A DNA stretch of 64,000 nucleotides, taken from positions 226,089-290,088 of the forward strand of contig NZ_FQZX01000003.1 of assembly GCF_900142175.1 (NCBI RefSeq), written 5' to 3'. Position 1 is the first letter of the stretch; every line of letters starts with the position of its first letter. This document shows positions 7,136-15,571 of the stretch, piece after piece. Origin of the DNA: Maribacter aquivivus (lineage in GTDB: Bacteria > Bacteroidota > Bacteroidia > Flavobacteriales > Flavobacteriaceae). The notes under the pieces were generated by a model. The model was given only the letters and a program-made list of their open reading frames with translations, was not told the origin of the DNA and did not search any database. The translations under genes were made by a program, and so were the position numbers.

Positions 7136-8068
7136 TTACTTAGTTTTATTAGTAGTATACCACTCTGCAATTAACCTTTGTAATTGGTTGAAATTTAACG
7201 AATCTAATTTTTTAGTTAAAGAATTTAGAAACATTTTTGACTTACCTGAAGGTGCAAGCTTTATTCCTCTTCTTATTGATGTGTAGTAAGAAATACTATT
7301 TGGTTCGGCATAAAAGATTTTTTCATCATATACCGACTTTGTAATTTCTAAAGCCATAAGAAATTCTGTAAAAGGTAATTTCTTGTCTTGTAAAATTGAT
7401 TTTTCTCCTTTGTGAAATTCAGCTAAAACGTAAAGGATAAACTTTTTTTCATTCTCAGTAAAAGTTTTTATATGATTTTGATATTGTATTTGAGTTTCAG
7501 ATTTTGCAGGTGTGCGTTTATTTGTTTCTACTGGGGTAGGTGATATTTGTTTATTTTTTTCATTTGAAGGATATACAGATTGTTTCATTTTGGCATATCT
7601 ATTGTCGTTTAAGTAACCTTTCTCAAAACCCTCTAATTGAAAATTTTCCCACATGTCGGTTTTGTAAACTAAATCTAAATATTGGTAATGGTTGCTCAGA
7701 TTCCTAACTATTTCATTAAGCGCTTCATATCGTGCTAATTTTTCAATTATACTTTCATAGCCAGAAAGGTTATACCCATTTTTAATGTATTGGTCTTTTA
7801 TGTCATTTGATAAAACTGATAAAATTTGTTCATTTTCTGCTAGTTCAGTCCTATTGTTGAAAATCGATAATATTTCAGAATACTCTTTTTTTAGAGGTAA
7901 TAATACTTCAGTGTTAAGTTGTTTTCTCGTTTGTTCAATAAATATTTTATGCACATATAGAAATGGTCTATTACTCTCTTTAGATTTCTTAAAATAATCT
8001 ATTGCCTGAAGGGTCCTCTGGTCGATAACATTCTGCCAATACTTTAAATAAATATTATAGTAATCCAT
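7136..8068 (-). CDS. Hypothetical protein overlapping the integrase gene
   Basis: A 310-residue soluble, mostly helical protein with no recognised family. Residues 1-165 look like a long helical domain. A polar linker rich in Thr, Pro and Lys (about 178-200) leads to a C-terminal helical domain beginning Glu-Asn-Glu-Lys-Lys-Phe-Ile-Leu. That second domain faintly recalls the C-terminal part of the RteC regulators of Bacteroides mobile elements (long helical proteins controlling excision), but no motif is decisive. Its start overlaps the 3' end of the integrase gene by 14 bases, so the two are translated together. A function in integration, excision or regulation of the element is inferred. 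Confidence 0.6.
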   Translation of the reverse strand: MDYYNIYLKYWQNVIDQRTLQAIDYFKKSKESNRPFLYVHKIFIEQTRKQLNTEVLLPLKKEYSEILSIFNNRTELAENEQILSVLSNDIKDQYIKNGYNLSGYESIIEKLARYEALNEIVRNLSNHYQYLDLVYKTDMWENFQLEGFEKGYLNDNRYAKMKQSVYPSNEKNKQISPTPVETNKRTPAKSETQIQYQNHIKTFTENEKKFILYVLAEFHKGEKSILQDKKLPFTEFLMALEITKSVYDEKIFYAEPNSISYYTSIRRGIKLAPSGKSKMFLNSLTKKLDSLNFNQLQRLIAEWYTTNKTK

Positions 8069-9194
8069 CTAGATCTAAATTTATGCGGTTAGCGGCTTCA
8101 ATTTTGTTTTTATCCATGACCTTCGCATAGATTTGAGTAGTAGATACATTCTTATGACCTAATAATTTTGAGACTGTATATATGTCTGTACCGTTTGCTA
8201 GTTGTAATGTAGCGTATGAGTGTCTGAAATTATGAAAGGAAATTTTTTTATTTATACCAGAGTCTTCAATCCATTGCCTTAAAGGTCTAACCGTTTTAGA
8301 GTAATCAATATTATTAAATACTAAACCTTTGCTAGTAGCTTGCAATTTTAAAATACTGAAAGCAGTTTTTGGTATAGGGTGGTTACTTATATTGCCTGTT
8401 TTCTTTTCCTTTAATTGAACGTAGTGACCTTGGTGAGAATCTGTGAAAACGCTTTCCCATTTCAGTGAAACAATATCAGAAAATCTAAACCCCGTAAGGC
8501 TTGCGAATATCGCCATGTGCTTTACCTTTTCAATTTTTATTGCAGTTTTCCATAGAATACCTAATTCGTCTTCGGTTAAATATTCTCTGCGTGTTTCTTC
8601 AGCTTTTATATATACAGCATCCTTAGCTAGATTGGTATCTGTTAGGTTGTCCTTAAAAGCACTTTTTAGAACATTGATGAAATGTTTATAATATGTAGAT
8701 GCAGTATTAATAGCTAATTTTTTCTCATTAGTGTTCTCTTTTTTTAATTCTAGCAGGTATTTTCTATAGTCGGCTACATGCTTTTTAGTAAACTGCTGCG
8801 TTTGCAATTTGTAGCCAACAAAATTTGAGAAATGTTGATACGATGCTTTCCATGCTAAATAATTGTTATGGCTTCCTGTATTTAGTTTTTCTTCCACAAT
8901 ACTGTTGTAGTATGCTGCAATTTTTACATTCAGCTTAATATTCTCTTTAAGTCCAAATTCTCTATCTCGCAATTGCAATAATCTCTTTGCCCTTACTATC
9001 TCGGCAAATTCATGTGTCTTTTTATTGTGAAGCTTTTCCATGTCATCTTTTGGAGTAACATGGGTGTATAGTTTCAAAAACTCTCTTCTAGTTTCTTTTC
9101 CAGTTTTCGGATGTATAATAGGAGGGTAGTAGTCTAAATACAGACTCCATTTGCCAGATGCTAATTTCTTTTTTCGGACGGTTACGTTTGCCAT
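8055..9194 (-). CDS. Tyrosine site-specific integrase
   Basis: A 379-residue tyrosine recombinase that would integrate and excise the element. An arm-binding-like N-terminus (residues 1-80) is followed by a SAM-like core-binding domain (about 90-185) and the catalytic domain (about 203-370). All catalytic residues are visible: Arg237, a Lys at 264/265, His321 and Arg324 in His-x-x-Arg, His347 in Leu-Leu-Gly-His, and nucleophile Tyr356. Length and layout fit intact Bacteroidota integrases. It begins 10 bases after the excisionase-like gene and overlaps the downstream unknown gene. It lies close to the element end bordering mnmE, as expected. Confidence 0.93.
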   Translation of the reverse strand: MANVTVRKKKLASGKWSLYLDYYPPIIHPKTGKETRREFLKLYTHVTPKDDMEKLHNKKTHEFAEIVRAKRLLQLRDREFGLKENIKLNVKIAAYYNSIVEEKLNTGSHNNYLAWKASYQHFSNFVGYKLQTQQFTKKHVADYRKYLLELKKENTNEKKLAINTASTYYKHFINVLKSAFKDNLTDTNLAKDAVYIKAEETRREYLTEDELGILWKTAIKIEKVKHMAIFASLTGFRFSDIVSLKWESVFTDSHQGHYVQLKEKKTGNISNHPIPKTAFSILKLQATSKGLVFNNIDYSKTVRPLRQWIEDSGINKKISFHNFRHSYATLQLANGTDIYTVSKLLGHKNVSTTQIYAKVMDKNKIEAANRINLDLDGLL

Positions 9195-9204
9195 AGCGAT
9201 TGTT

Positions 9205-9564
9205 TTAGATAGAAGTTAAAAGTTTGTCTATTGAAGTTCTTTTGATTCTAATTAATCTATTGGAGAGATTTACAGCTTCTAAGATTTCTTCTTTAATTAG
9301 TCTATAGGTAGTTCTAGTGGAGATATTCAATAAAGATGAAGCCTCCCTTACGGTTAAAAAATCTTTTACAGCAAGTACTTCATATGGTTGCAGTTTGAGC
9401 TTTAAAGTTTCCTCATAAGAAGATTTTACTTTCTTTTTTCGCTGTCTGGTTTTGTAGGCTCTTTTAGCGCAGACTGGTCCGCAATATTTTGTGACTGTAG
9501 TACGTGCTACAAACTCTATGTTGCAGTTTTGACAAATTCGTGAAACCTTAATATTTGAACTCAT
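9205..9564 (-). CDS. Zinc-finger plus helix-turn-helix regulator/excisionase
   Basis: A 119-residue protein. The N-terminus has a Cys-x2-Cys ... Cys-x3-Cys zinc-ribbon pattern (residues ~11-33), followed by a basic linker. The C-terminal HTH_17 domain (residues ~67-117) begins Leu-Thr-Val-Arg-Glu-Ala-Ser-x-Leu-Leu-Asn-Ile-Ser. This Zn/HTH layout is typical of proteins paired with tyrosine integrases in Bacteroidota elements and may serve as excisionase and/or repressor. A palindrome matching that at the other element end directly precedes its ATG, which suggests autoregulation. It is the first gene of the integrase operon. Confidence 0.8.
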   Translation of the reverse strand: MSSNIKVSRICQNCNIEFVARTTVTKYCGPVCAKRAYKTRQRKKKVKSSYEETLKLKLQPYEVLAVKDFLTVREASSLLNISTRTTYRLIKEEILEAVNLSNRLIRIKRTSIDKLLTSI

Positions 9565-9586
9565 TCAACAATTGAAATTGTATGAC
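9565..9586. promoter_or_regulatory. Palindrome at right end of element, overlapping excisionase start region
   Basis: TCAACAATT-GA-AATTGT-A-TGACA differs only by small insertions from the palindrome at 5016-5038. It abuts the ATG of the excisionase-like gene on its 5' side, so a bound protein would block its transcription or translation. Confidence 0.5.
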
Positions 9587-9680
9587 ATAAGGGTAAATAA
9601 GTGGAGATAAGAGTATTTAAGTGTAATTAGTCGCCATCATTTCCCCCTATGGTTCAAATATAAATTAAAAATGAGAACGA

Positions 9681-9741
9681 GGTACAAAATAGGTACAAAT
9701 AATAGCTAAAAAACACTAAATATCACTAAGTGATACAAAAT
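9681..9741. repeat. Possible integrase arm-site direct repeats
   Basis: GGTACAAA occurs twice, 11 bases apart (9681-9688, 9692-9699), and GATACAAAA once at 9732-9740. A further GATACAAAAA lies inside the last codons of mnmE (9816-9825). Short direct repeats between an integrase gene and the junction are typical of arm-type binding sites; the assignment is inference. The rest of 9587-9806 shows no gene. Confidence 0.3.
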
Positions 9742-9806
9742 GTATTTATTAAGAATCTATATTTTATAGGGTTTAATTGATGTTTGGTAAGTGTAATTAT
9801 GTGATG

Positions 9807-11204
9807 TTATTTGCCGATACAAAAATTAGCAAAAATATTCCCTAGCAATTCATCATTGGTTACTTGCCCAGTAATTTCTCCTAAATGGTATAATGCTTCC
9901 TTAACATCAATTGCCATTAAATCGCTTGAAAGATTTGCTTTCATTCCAAACTGTACCTTTTCTATTTCTTCAAGTGATTTAAGTAGCGAATTGTAATGAC
10001 GTGTGTTGGTTACAATTGTTTCGTTATTACGAAGAGCTCCTGTATTTACAAATTCTAAAAGGCTGTTCTGCAACTCTTCAACTCCTTCACCAGTTTTTGC
10101 AGATAGATATTTTACGTCGTCTAAATATGCGCCTATTTTATTTTTATCGTCCTCAGAAAGTGTATCTGCTTTATTGACTAATAATACTAAGGGTTTTTGC
10201 GGATTCTGATTTTTTATCTTTTCAAAGTCAATTACAATATTCTTTAGCTTTTTATCGTCAGCTAATAGCTTTGAGCCATCAACCAATAATAAAACCACTT
10301 GTGCTTGCTCTATCTTTTCAAAAGTCCGTTTAATACCCATGCCTTCCACCACATCTTGGGTCTCTCGAATTCCTGCGGTATCAATAAATCGAAACCCTAT
10401 TCCGCCTATAGAAATTTCATCTTCAATAGTATCACGGGTTGTTCCTGCAATATCTGAGACCAATGCACGCTCTTCATTTAAAAATGCGTTTAAAAGGGTA
10501 GATTTACCTACGTTGGGTTCACCTACAATAGCAACTGGAATTCCATTTTTAATTACGTTTCCTACTGCAAAAGAATCTATTAAACTTTGTAATACTTTTT
10601 GAATTCGTGTAAGTAGTTCTTTAAACTGAGTACGATCTGCGAATTCTACATCTTCTTCAGAAAAATCGAGTTCTAGTTCAATTAATGACGCAAAATTTAA
10701 TAGCTCTGTTCGTAACTGTTTAATTTCATTACTAAATCCGCCACGCATTTGTTGCACAGCTATTTGATGGCTAGCGGCATTATCACTAGAAATTAAATCA
10801 GCAACTGCTTCAGCCTGACTCAAATCCATTTTGCCATTTAAGAATGCCCTTAGCGTAAACTCACCTGCATCTGCTGTTCTACAACCATTTCTAAGGAATA
10901 ACTGAATAATTTGTTGTTGTATATATGGTGAGCCGTGGCAAGATATTTCAATTACGTTTTCTCCGGTATACGAATGCGGATCTTTAAAAATTGAAATTAA
11001 TGCTTGATCTAATACATTTTTTCCATCCTTAATATATCCTAAATGAATGGTATGGCTTTTTTGTTTTGAAAGAATTTTACCTGAAACTGATTCAAAATGC
11101 TTGGAAGCAATAGTAATTGCATCTGCACCTGAAAGTCTAATAATTGCAATGGCTCCTGCACCTGCCGGAGTTGCTAATGCTATTATGGTATCGTTTTGAA
11201 TCAT
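9807..11204 (-). CDS. mnmE: tRNA uridine-5-carboxymethylaminomethyl(34) synthesis GTPase MnmE
   Basis: A 465-residue GTPase that, with MnmG, modifies the wobble uridine of certain tRNAs. The N-terminal formyl-THF-binding domain (residues 1-120) and helical domain surround an inserted G domain with G1 at 228-235 (Gly-x4-Gly-Lys-Ser), G2 Gly-Thr-Thr-Arg-Asp, G3 Asp-Thr-Ala-Gly and G4 Asn-Lys-Ala-Asp. The catalytic C-terminal Phe-Cys-Ile-Gly-Lys is intact. The integrative element lies directly beyond its 3' end, and the 3' end of mnmE is a known integration target for genomic islands such as SGI1. A TAnnTTTG element at 11209-11216 lies 4 bases before the ATG. Confidence 0.97.
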   Translation of the reverse strand: MIQNDTIIALATPAGAGAIAIIRLSGADAITIASKHFESVSGKILSKQKSHTIHLGYIKDGKNVLDQALISIFKDPHSYTGENVIEISCHGSPYIQQQIIQLFLRNGCRTADAGEFTLRAFLNGKMDLSQAEAVADLISSDNAASHQIAVQQMRGGFSNEIKQLRTELLNFASLIELELDFSEEDVEFADRTQFKELLTRIQKVLQSLIDSFAVGNVIKNGIPVAIVGEPNVGKSTLLNAFLNEERALVSDIAGTTRDTIEDEISIGGIGFRFIDTAGIRETQDVVEGMGIKRTFEKIEQAQVVLLLVDGSKLLADDKKLKNIVIDFEKIKNQNPQKPLVLLVNKADTLSEDDKNKIGAYLDDVKYLSAKTGEGVEELQNSLLEFVNTGALRNNETIVTNTRHYNSLLKSLEEIEKVQFGMKANLSSDLMAIDVKEALYHLGEITGQVTNDELLGNIFANFCIGK

Positions 11205-11208
11205 GCTG

Positions 11209-11216
11209 CAAAAATA
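11209..11216 (-). promoter_or_regulatory. TAnnTTTG (-7-like) element just before mnmE start
   Basis: On the minus strand the sequence reads TATTTTTG followed by CAGC and the mnmE ATG. It matches the Bacteroidota sigma -7 consensus. Its closeness to the ATG implies a transcript with almost no leader. Confidence 0.4.
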
Positions 11217-11257
11217 ATCAATTAATAACTGTTGTAGTTTTCTTAATTTAATGACAT

Positions 11258-11291
11258 TTTGTATTCAGTATATAATTATATAGTAATTTCG
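11258..11291 (+). promoter_or_regulatory. Possible promoter of the Lys-rich secreted protein gene
   Basis: TTTG at 11258-11261 and TAATTTCG at 11284-11291 are separated by 22 bases. This resembles the Bacteroidota TTTG/TAnnTTTG promoter with one mismatch. The ATG follows at 11316. Confidence 0.35.
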
Positions 11292-11315
11292 CATAGTATA
11301 AAATGTAATTAAAAA

Positions 11316-11744
11316 ATGAAAAAAGTAATTGTGTTGTTTGTGTTTATGTTTGTTTCTTCTTTTGGTATGGCTCAAAGTGATGCTCCTGAAACTACAGATG
11401 AAATTTCTGTGACGAAAGAGAAAGAAATGGAAGATGTTAAGAAGAAAGTTGATAAAGCTGAAGCTGACGCAAAAAAAGAAAAAAAGGAAGCTGCTGAGCA
11501 AAAGAAAAAGGATAAAGCTAAAAAGAAAGAAGAAAAGCTTCAAAAGCAAATAGATTCTAAAACAAAATCTATTTCTAAAGAAGAAAAACAAGTTATAAAA
11601 TTAAAAAGTCAACTTGAAAAGGGAAAACTAAAAGGAACGCTTTCTCCTGTCGATATTCAAAAAATAGAAGATAAGGTTGCAAAGAGTCAAATGAAGATTA
11701 TGAAAGAGCAGGAGAAGCTTACAAAGTTGAACAGAAAACTATAA
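11316..11744 (+). CDS. Secreted Lys/Glu-rich coiled-coil protein
   Basis: A 142-residue protein with a clear signal peptide (residues 1-20, ending Gly-Met-Ala-Gln). About half of the mature part (residues ~25-90) is Lys, Glu and Ala, with strong coiled-coil character. A second helical stretch rich in Lys, Gln and Met ends the protein. No domain is recognised. Proteins of this composition occur in Bacteroidota as periplasmic proteins of unknown function. It is flanked by divergent mnmE and a DUF4870 gene and is probably transcribed alone. Confidence 0.65.
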   Translation: MKKVIVLFVFMFVSSFGMAQSDAPETTDEISVTKEKEMEDVKKKVDKAEADAKKEKKEAAEQKKKDKAKKKEEKLQKQIDSKTKSISKEEKQVIKLKSQLEKGKLKGTLSPVDIQKIEDKVAKSQMKIMKEQEKLTKLNRKL

Positions 11745-11817
11745 TTTCTTTAAAAGTTGTAACAATTTGCGACTTTATGCGTCTTATTTGTAGTATTCAT
11801 CATTAAATCAATCAAAA

Positions 11818-12186
11818 ATGGAACTAGTAAATAAAAACGCAGTAGTTGTTAGAGAAGACCGTAATTTGTTGGTCATTACGCATTTGTCTCAATATTTAGA
11901 TTTTGTAACAGGATTTGGCGGACTCGTAGTGCCGTTAGTTATTTGGCTAACGACCAAAGATTCAGTTATAGGTATGGATGAGCACGGTAAATCGGTAATC
12001 AACTTTCAGTTAACGTTACTCTTATATCTTGTAATTGGTATACCTGGAATCTTATTATTCGGACTCGGAATCTTATTATTAATATTTGCAGGAATTTTAT
12101 CAATTGTAATGCCTGCAGTAAATGCGATAAAAGCTAGTAACGGAGAATCGCCTAGCTATTTTGGAACCATACGGTTTATATCGTAA
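11818..12186 (+). CDS. DUF4870 domain-containing membrane protein
   Basis: A 122-residue small membrane protein. The pattern His-Leu-Ser-Gln-Tyr (about residues 22-26), then Gly-Gly-Leu-Val-Val-Pro-Leu-Val-Ile-Trp, then Asp-Glu-His-Gly-Lys-Ser-Val-Ile-Asn-Phe-Gln identifies the DUF4870 (Tic20-like) family. Three membrane segments lie at about 30-46, 64-82 and 84-104. The function of the family in bacteria is unknown. It ends 20 bases before a strong bidirectional terminator shared with dnaN. Confidence 0.85.
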   Translation: MELVNKNAVVVREDRNLLVITHLSQYLDFVTGFGGLVVPLVIWLTTKDSVIGMDEHGKSVINFQLTLLLYLVIGIPGILLFGLGILLLIFAGILSIVMPAVNAIKASNGESPSYFGTIRFIS

Positions 12187-12203
12187 GTATATTATAAAGC
12201 AAA

Positions 12204-12233
12204 AAAAGGGTCAGTTTAATAACTGACCCTTTT
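12204..12233. terminator. Bidirectional intrinsic terminator
   Basis: A perfect 13-bp stem AAAAGGGTCAGTT / AACTGACCCTTTT with a 4-base loop, between the convergent DUF4870 and dnaN genes. Confidence 0.9.
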
Positions 12234-12253
12234 TAGTTTATAGATTTTAAGTA

Positions 12254-13372
12254 CTAGCTGTTAAGCATAACAGGCATTACTAACATAGTTACAAATTCAC
12301 CTTCATCTAAACCATCTGTAGGGGTAAGTATACCTGCACGGTTTGGCAGACTCATTTCTAAAGAAACTTCATCAGAGCCTAAGTTGTTCAACATTTCAGT
12401 TAAAAATCTTGAGTTGAAGCCAATTTGCATGTCATCACCTTGGTAAGAACATGTTAATCTTTCTTCTGCCTTATTAGAGTAATCAAGATCTTCTGCAGAA
12501 ATATTTAATTCTGCACCTGCTATTTTTAAACGTATTTGGTGTGTCGTTTTATTAGAAAATATAGAAACCCTTTTTACAGAGCTTAAGAATTGATTTCTAG
12601 CTATAGTAAGTTTGTTAGGATTCTCTTTTGGTATTACCGCTTCGTAATTAGGGTATTTACCATCAATTAGTCTACAGATTAGTTCTGTTTCTTCAAAGCT
12701 GAATTTTGCGTTACTCTCATTATACTCGATAAGTACATCAGATTCACTACCTGCCAATATTCCTTTTAATAAAGTCAAAGGCTTTTTAGGCATGATGAAC
12801 TCAGCTACTTGAGAAGCTCTTACATCTGTACGTTGGTATTTTACCAATTTATGAGCATCTGTTGCTACGAACGTTAAGTTCTCTGGAGAAAATTGAAAAA
12901 AGACTCCGCTCATTACAGGTCTTAAATCATCATTACCAGCAGCGAAAATTGTTTTGTTGATAGCAGTTGCTAAAATATCTCCAAGTAATGTTGTAGAACT
13001 AGGGCTAGTTAATTCAACCGCTTTTGGGAATTCTGCACCATCAGCGTATGCCAAAGCATATTTACCGTGGTTAGAACTAATTTCTACTGTATTGTTATCC
13101 TCAACAACAAAAGTAAGTGGTTGCTCTGGGAAAGTTTTTAAAGTTTCTAAAAGCAATCTTGCCGGTACAGCAATAGTACCTTCATTATCAGAATCTACTT
13201 TTATAACAGAACTCATGGTGGTTTCCAAATCGGAAGCTGACACGGTTAGTTTGTCCTTCTGCAAATCGAACAGAAAATTATCCAAAATTGGTAACGTGTT
13301 ACTGTTGTTGATTACACCTCCTAATATTTGAAGTTGCTTTAGCAAATAGGTACTTGAAACTATAAATTTCAT
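12254..13372 (-). CDS. dnaN: DNA polymerase III subunit beta (sliding clamp)
   Basis: A 372-residue clamp that holds the replicative polymerase on DNA. The three repeated clamp domains are recognisable (about 1-120, 130-245 and 250-372). So are Lys-Phe-Ile-Val at the start, Leu-Pro-Ile-Leu-Asp-Asn-Phe-Leu in domain 1 and the terminal Val-Met-Pro-Val-Met-Leu that closes the protein-binding cleft. No dnaA lies next to it, as is common in Bacteroidota. The 277 bases upstream to the SAM-hydrolase gene hold a small hairpin (TTGTTGG 13433-13439 with CCAACAA 13452-13458) and no gene. Confidence 0.97.
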   Translation of the reverse strand: MKFIVSSTYLLKQLQILGGVINNSNTLPILDNFLFDLQKDKLTVSASDLETTMSSVIKVDSDNEGTIAVPARLLLETLKTFPEQPLTFVVEDNNTVEISSNHGKYALAYADGAEFPKAVELTSPSSTTLLGDILATAINKTIFAAGNDDLRPVMSGVFFQFSPENLTFVATDAHKLVKYQRTDVRASQVAEFIMPKKPLTLLKGILAGSESDVLIEYNESNAKFSFEETELICRLIDGKYPNYEAVIPKENPNKLTIARNQFLSSVKRVSIFSNKTTHQIRLKIAGAELNISAEDLDYSNKAEERLTCSYQGDDMQIGFNSRFLTEMLNNLGSDEVSLEMSLPNRAGILTPTDGLDEGEFVTMLVMPVMLNS

Positions 13373-13649
13373 TCTTTAAATTTTATTGATATTAATCTCG
13401 AATTCACAAGAAAAATAGGTTTAAACTCCTTATTGTTGGCAGTTTTCGTTACCAACAAAGATATTTTAATTGCCCTTTTTAAGGAAACAAACTTATTAAC
13501 AGTTTCTTGTCGGTCAAGGTAGTGTATAACACTAGGTATTACTAACTTAAGCTTTTAATATTTGTATTTGACCATTAGTTATTAACTTTTGCTGATTTCG
13601 TATTATTTAAAAATACGCTTAAATTTTCATGAAATTGATTTTGCCTTTA

Positions 13650-14480
13650 CTATTCAAAATCTACCATAATAGTATCTCTGTAATCTAACCCTAATAGGGT
13701 AGAAGCGCCACCAACTGTGGTAAGATTGCTTTTGTAGATTGCCAATTCAATATAGTCAGATGAATTAAATATTGCCAAAAGATCTCCTGCGCTTTTGCGT
13801 TGATTTTTTTCTAAACTATAATCTATGAATTCATTATAAGCTTTATGAATCGTTTTTATTTTATGATTACGGGCAATAAGGGTATATCCACGGTCTTTAC
13901 GGTAAGCATCAAATAAGTTTTTACGAATATTGGTGATGACATTGCCATAGTTATCAATATAAATGACACTACCAATTATCTTTTTGCCGTCTTCTGCGAT
14001 TCTTGGCGAAAATTCTCTAAGGTCGTTTAGTTCTGTAAATGGTTTACCAACAATTTCTAAAGTGCCACCACGAGCAATATGGCAGGCTACCTGAATAAAT
14101 ACATTTAATACAGGAAACGAATTTGCTATGGAATCTGGTAAATTTATTTCTACCACTTTCTCTGGAGTCATTTCAGAGGTAATAAGCCCAATGACACCTG
14201 TATTTGCGCTAATGAAATAGTGTCCGTTTACCAGTGCTACAACATGCTTGTTCTCTGGGGTCTCTTCAGAATCTACCCCTACAATATGTATCGTTCCTTT
14301 TGGGAAGCTTTTATAGGAGTTGGATAGTATGTATGCACATTCGTGAATGTTGAAGGGCATGATATCATGCGAAATATCAACAATTTTGGCATCAGGCAAT
14401 TCTGTATATATGGAGCCTTTCAATACAGCTACAAAGTGATCTTTTAATCCGAAATCTGTTGTTAGGGTAATTATTGCCAT
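13650..14480 (-). CDS. SAM hydrolase / chlorinase-fluorinase family (DUF62)
   Basis: A 276-residue protein of the S-adenosyl-L-methionine hydroxide adenosyltransferase family, which splits SAM into adenosine and methionine using water. The N-terminal signature Leu-Thr-Thr-Asp-Phe-Gly-Leu-Lys-Asp (residues 5-13) is clear, followed by Asp-Ile-Ser-His and a Phe-Ile-Ser-Ala-Asn-Thr-Gly stretch where other members carry the ligand-binding Asn. There is no reason to infer a halogenase. It is divergent from phoH, with a 129-base shared upstream region. The physiological role of this family is poorly understood. Confidence 0.88.
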   Translation of the reverse strand: MAIITLTTDFGLKDHFVAVLKGSIYTELPDAKIVDISHDIMPFNIHECAYILSNSYKSFPKGTIHIVGVDSEETPENKHVVALVNGHYFISANTGVIGLITSEMTPEKVVEINLPDSIANSFPVLNVFIQVACHIARGGTLEIVGKPFTELNDLREFSPRIAEDGKKIIGSVIYIDNYGNVITNIRKNLFDAYRKDRGYTLIARNHKIKTIHKAYNEFIDYSLEKNQRKSAGDLLAIFNSSDYIELAIYKSNLTTVGGASTLLGLDYRDTIMVDFE

Positions 14481-14609
14481 ACAGCAATGTTGATATGTTT
14501 TTGGTTAGTCGAACTTAAAATTTGCTTAAATTTGATATACAAAATTAAACAAAAAACAGCGATTAGAAACTAATCTTCGCTAACTATAAATCATAATAAA
14601 ACTGACTGT

Positions 14610-15563
14610 TTGAACGAGATAATTCTAGAACTTACCGAAATTAGCCCGAGAGAGTTTTTTGGGCAGCAAAATGAACATATTGATTTATTAAAAAAGTACT
14701 TTCCAAAATTGAAAATTGTTGCCCGTGGCAATAAGATTAAAGTCTATGGAGATGAAGAACTTTTGGAAGAGTTTGAAAAACGGTTCGATCTTCTAACCCA
14801 ACATTTCATTAAATATAACAAGTTAGATGAAAACAGCATTGAAAGAATCTTAACAAGTTCTGAAGATGATCAGCCAAAATCATCTAAGAATAGTGGAGAG
14901 ACATTGGTTCATGGTGTAAGTGGTAGGTTGATTAAAGCTCAGACTGCCAATCAACGTAGATTAGTTGATGCCTCAAAAAATAACGATATGGTTTTTGCTA
15001 TCGGTCCTGCTGGTACGGGTAAGACCTATACAGGTGTAGCACTTGCGGTAAAGGCTTTAAAAGAGAAGCAGGTAAAGAAAATTATTTTAACTAGACCAGC
15101 TGTTGAGGCAGGTGAGAACCTAGGTTTTTTACCTGGCGATTTAAAAGAAAAGTTGGATCCTTATATGCAGCCATTGTATGATGCGCTTAGAGATATGATC
15201 CCTGCAGAGAAGTTGGTACATTATATTGAAAACGGTACTATACAAATTGCCCCAATGGCTTTTATGCGAGGTAGAACTTTAGATAATGCCTTTGTTATTT
15301 TAGATGAAGCTCAGAATACTACGCATGCACAGATGAAAATGTTTCTTACTAGAATGGGTAGAAATGCAAGGTTTTTAATTACTGGTGACCCCGGACAAAT
15401 TGATTTACCTAGAAGAACTATATCGGGATTGAAAGAAGCTTTATTAATTTTGCAAAATGTTCCGGGTATAGAAGTTATTTACTTGGATGATAAAGACGTT
15501 ATCCGTCATAAACTTGTGAAAGAAGTTATTGAAGCTTATAAAACTATTGAACACCACAATTAA
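14610..15563 (+). CDS. PhoH family ATPase
   Basis: A 317-residue PhoH-like ATPase, a family linked to RNA metabolism. An N-terminal KH-like region (residues ~1-85) precedes the ATPase domain with Walker A Gly-Pro-Ala-Gly-Thr-Gly-Lys-Thr (132-139) and Walker B Ile-Leu-Asp-Glu-Ala-Gln-Asn. The start at 14610 is a TTG; no in-frame ATG lies early enough to keep the N-terminal domain, so TTG is used. purC begins 8 bases after its stop, so the two are probably co-transcribed. Confidence 0.92.
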   Translation: MNEIILELTEISPREFFGQQNEHIDLLKKYFPKLKIVARGNKIKVYGDEELLEEFEKRFDLLTQHFIKYNKLDENSIERILTSSEDDQPKSSKNSGETLVHGVSGRLIKAQTANQRRLVDASKNNDMVFAIGPAGTGKTYTGVALAVKALKEKQVKKIILTRPAVEAGENLGFLPGDLKEKLDPYMQPLYDALRDMIPAEKLVHYIENGTIQIAPMAFMRGRTLDNAFVILDEAQNTTHAQMKMFLTRMGRNARFLITGDPGQIDLPRRTISGLKEALLILQNVPGIEVIYLDDKDVIRHKLVKEVIEAYKTIEHHN

Positions 15564-15571
15564 AAAATCAC

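Noticed and set aside
9645..9665. GGTTCAAAT resembling a tRNA T-loop near the integrase end of the element
   Set aside because: No acceptor stem, anticodon arm or D arm can be built around it; there is no tRNA gene here.
11265..11591. Long open frame antisense to the Lys-rich secreted protein gene
   Set aside because: Its Phe/Leu-rich composition is the reverse complement of Lys/Glu codons; it has no independent support.
13650..14480. Fluorinase or chlorinase function
   Set aside because: The family is dominated by SAM hydrolases and there is no halogenation gene context.
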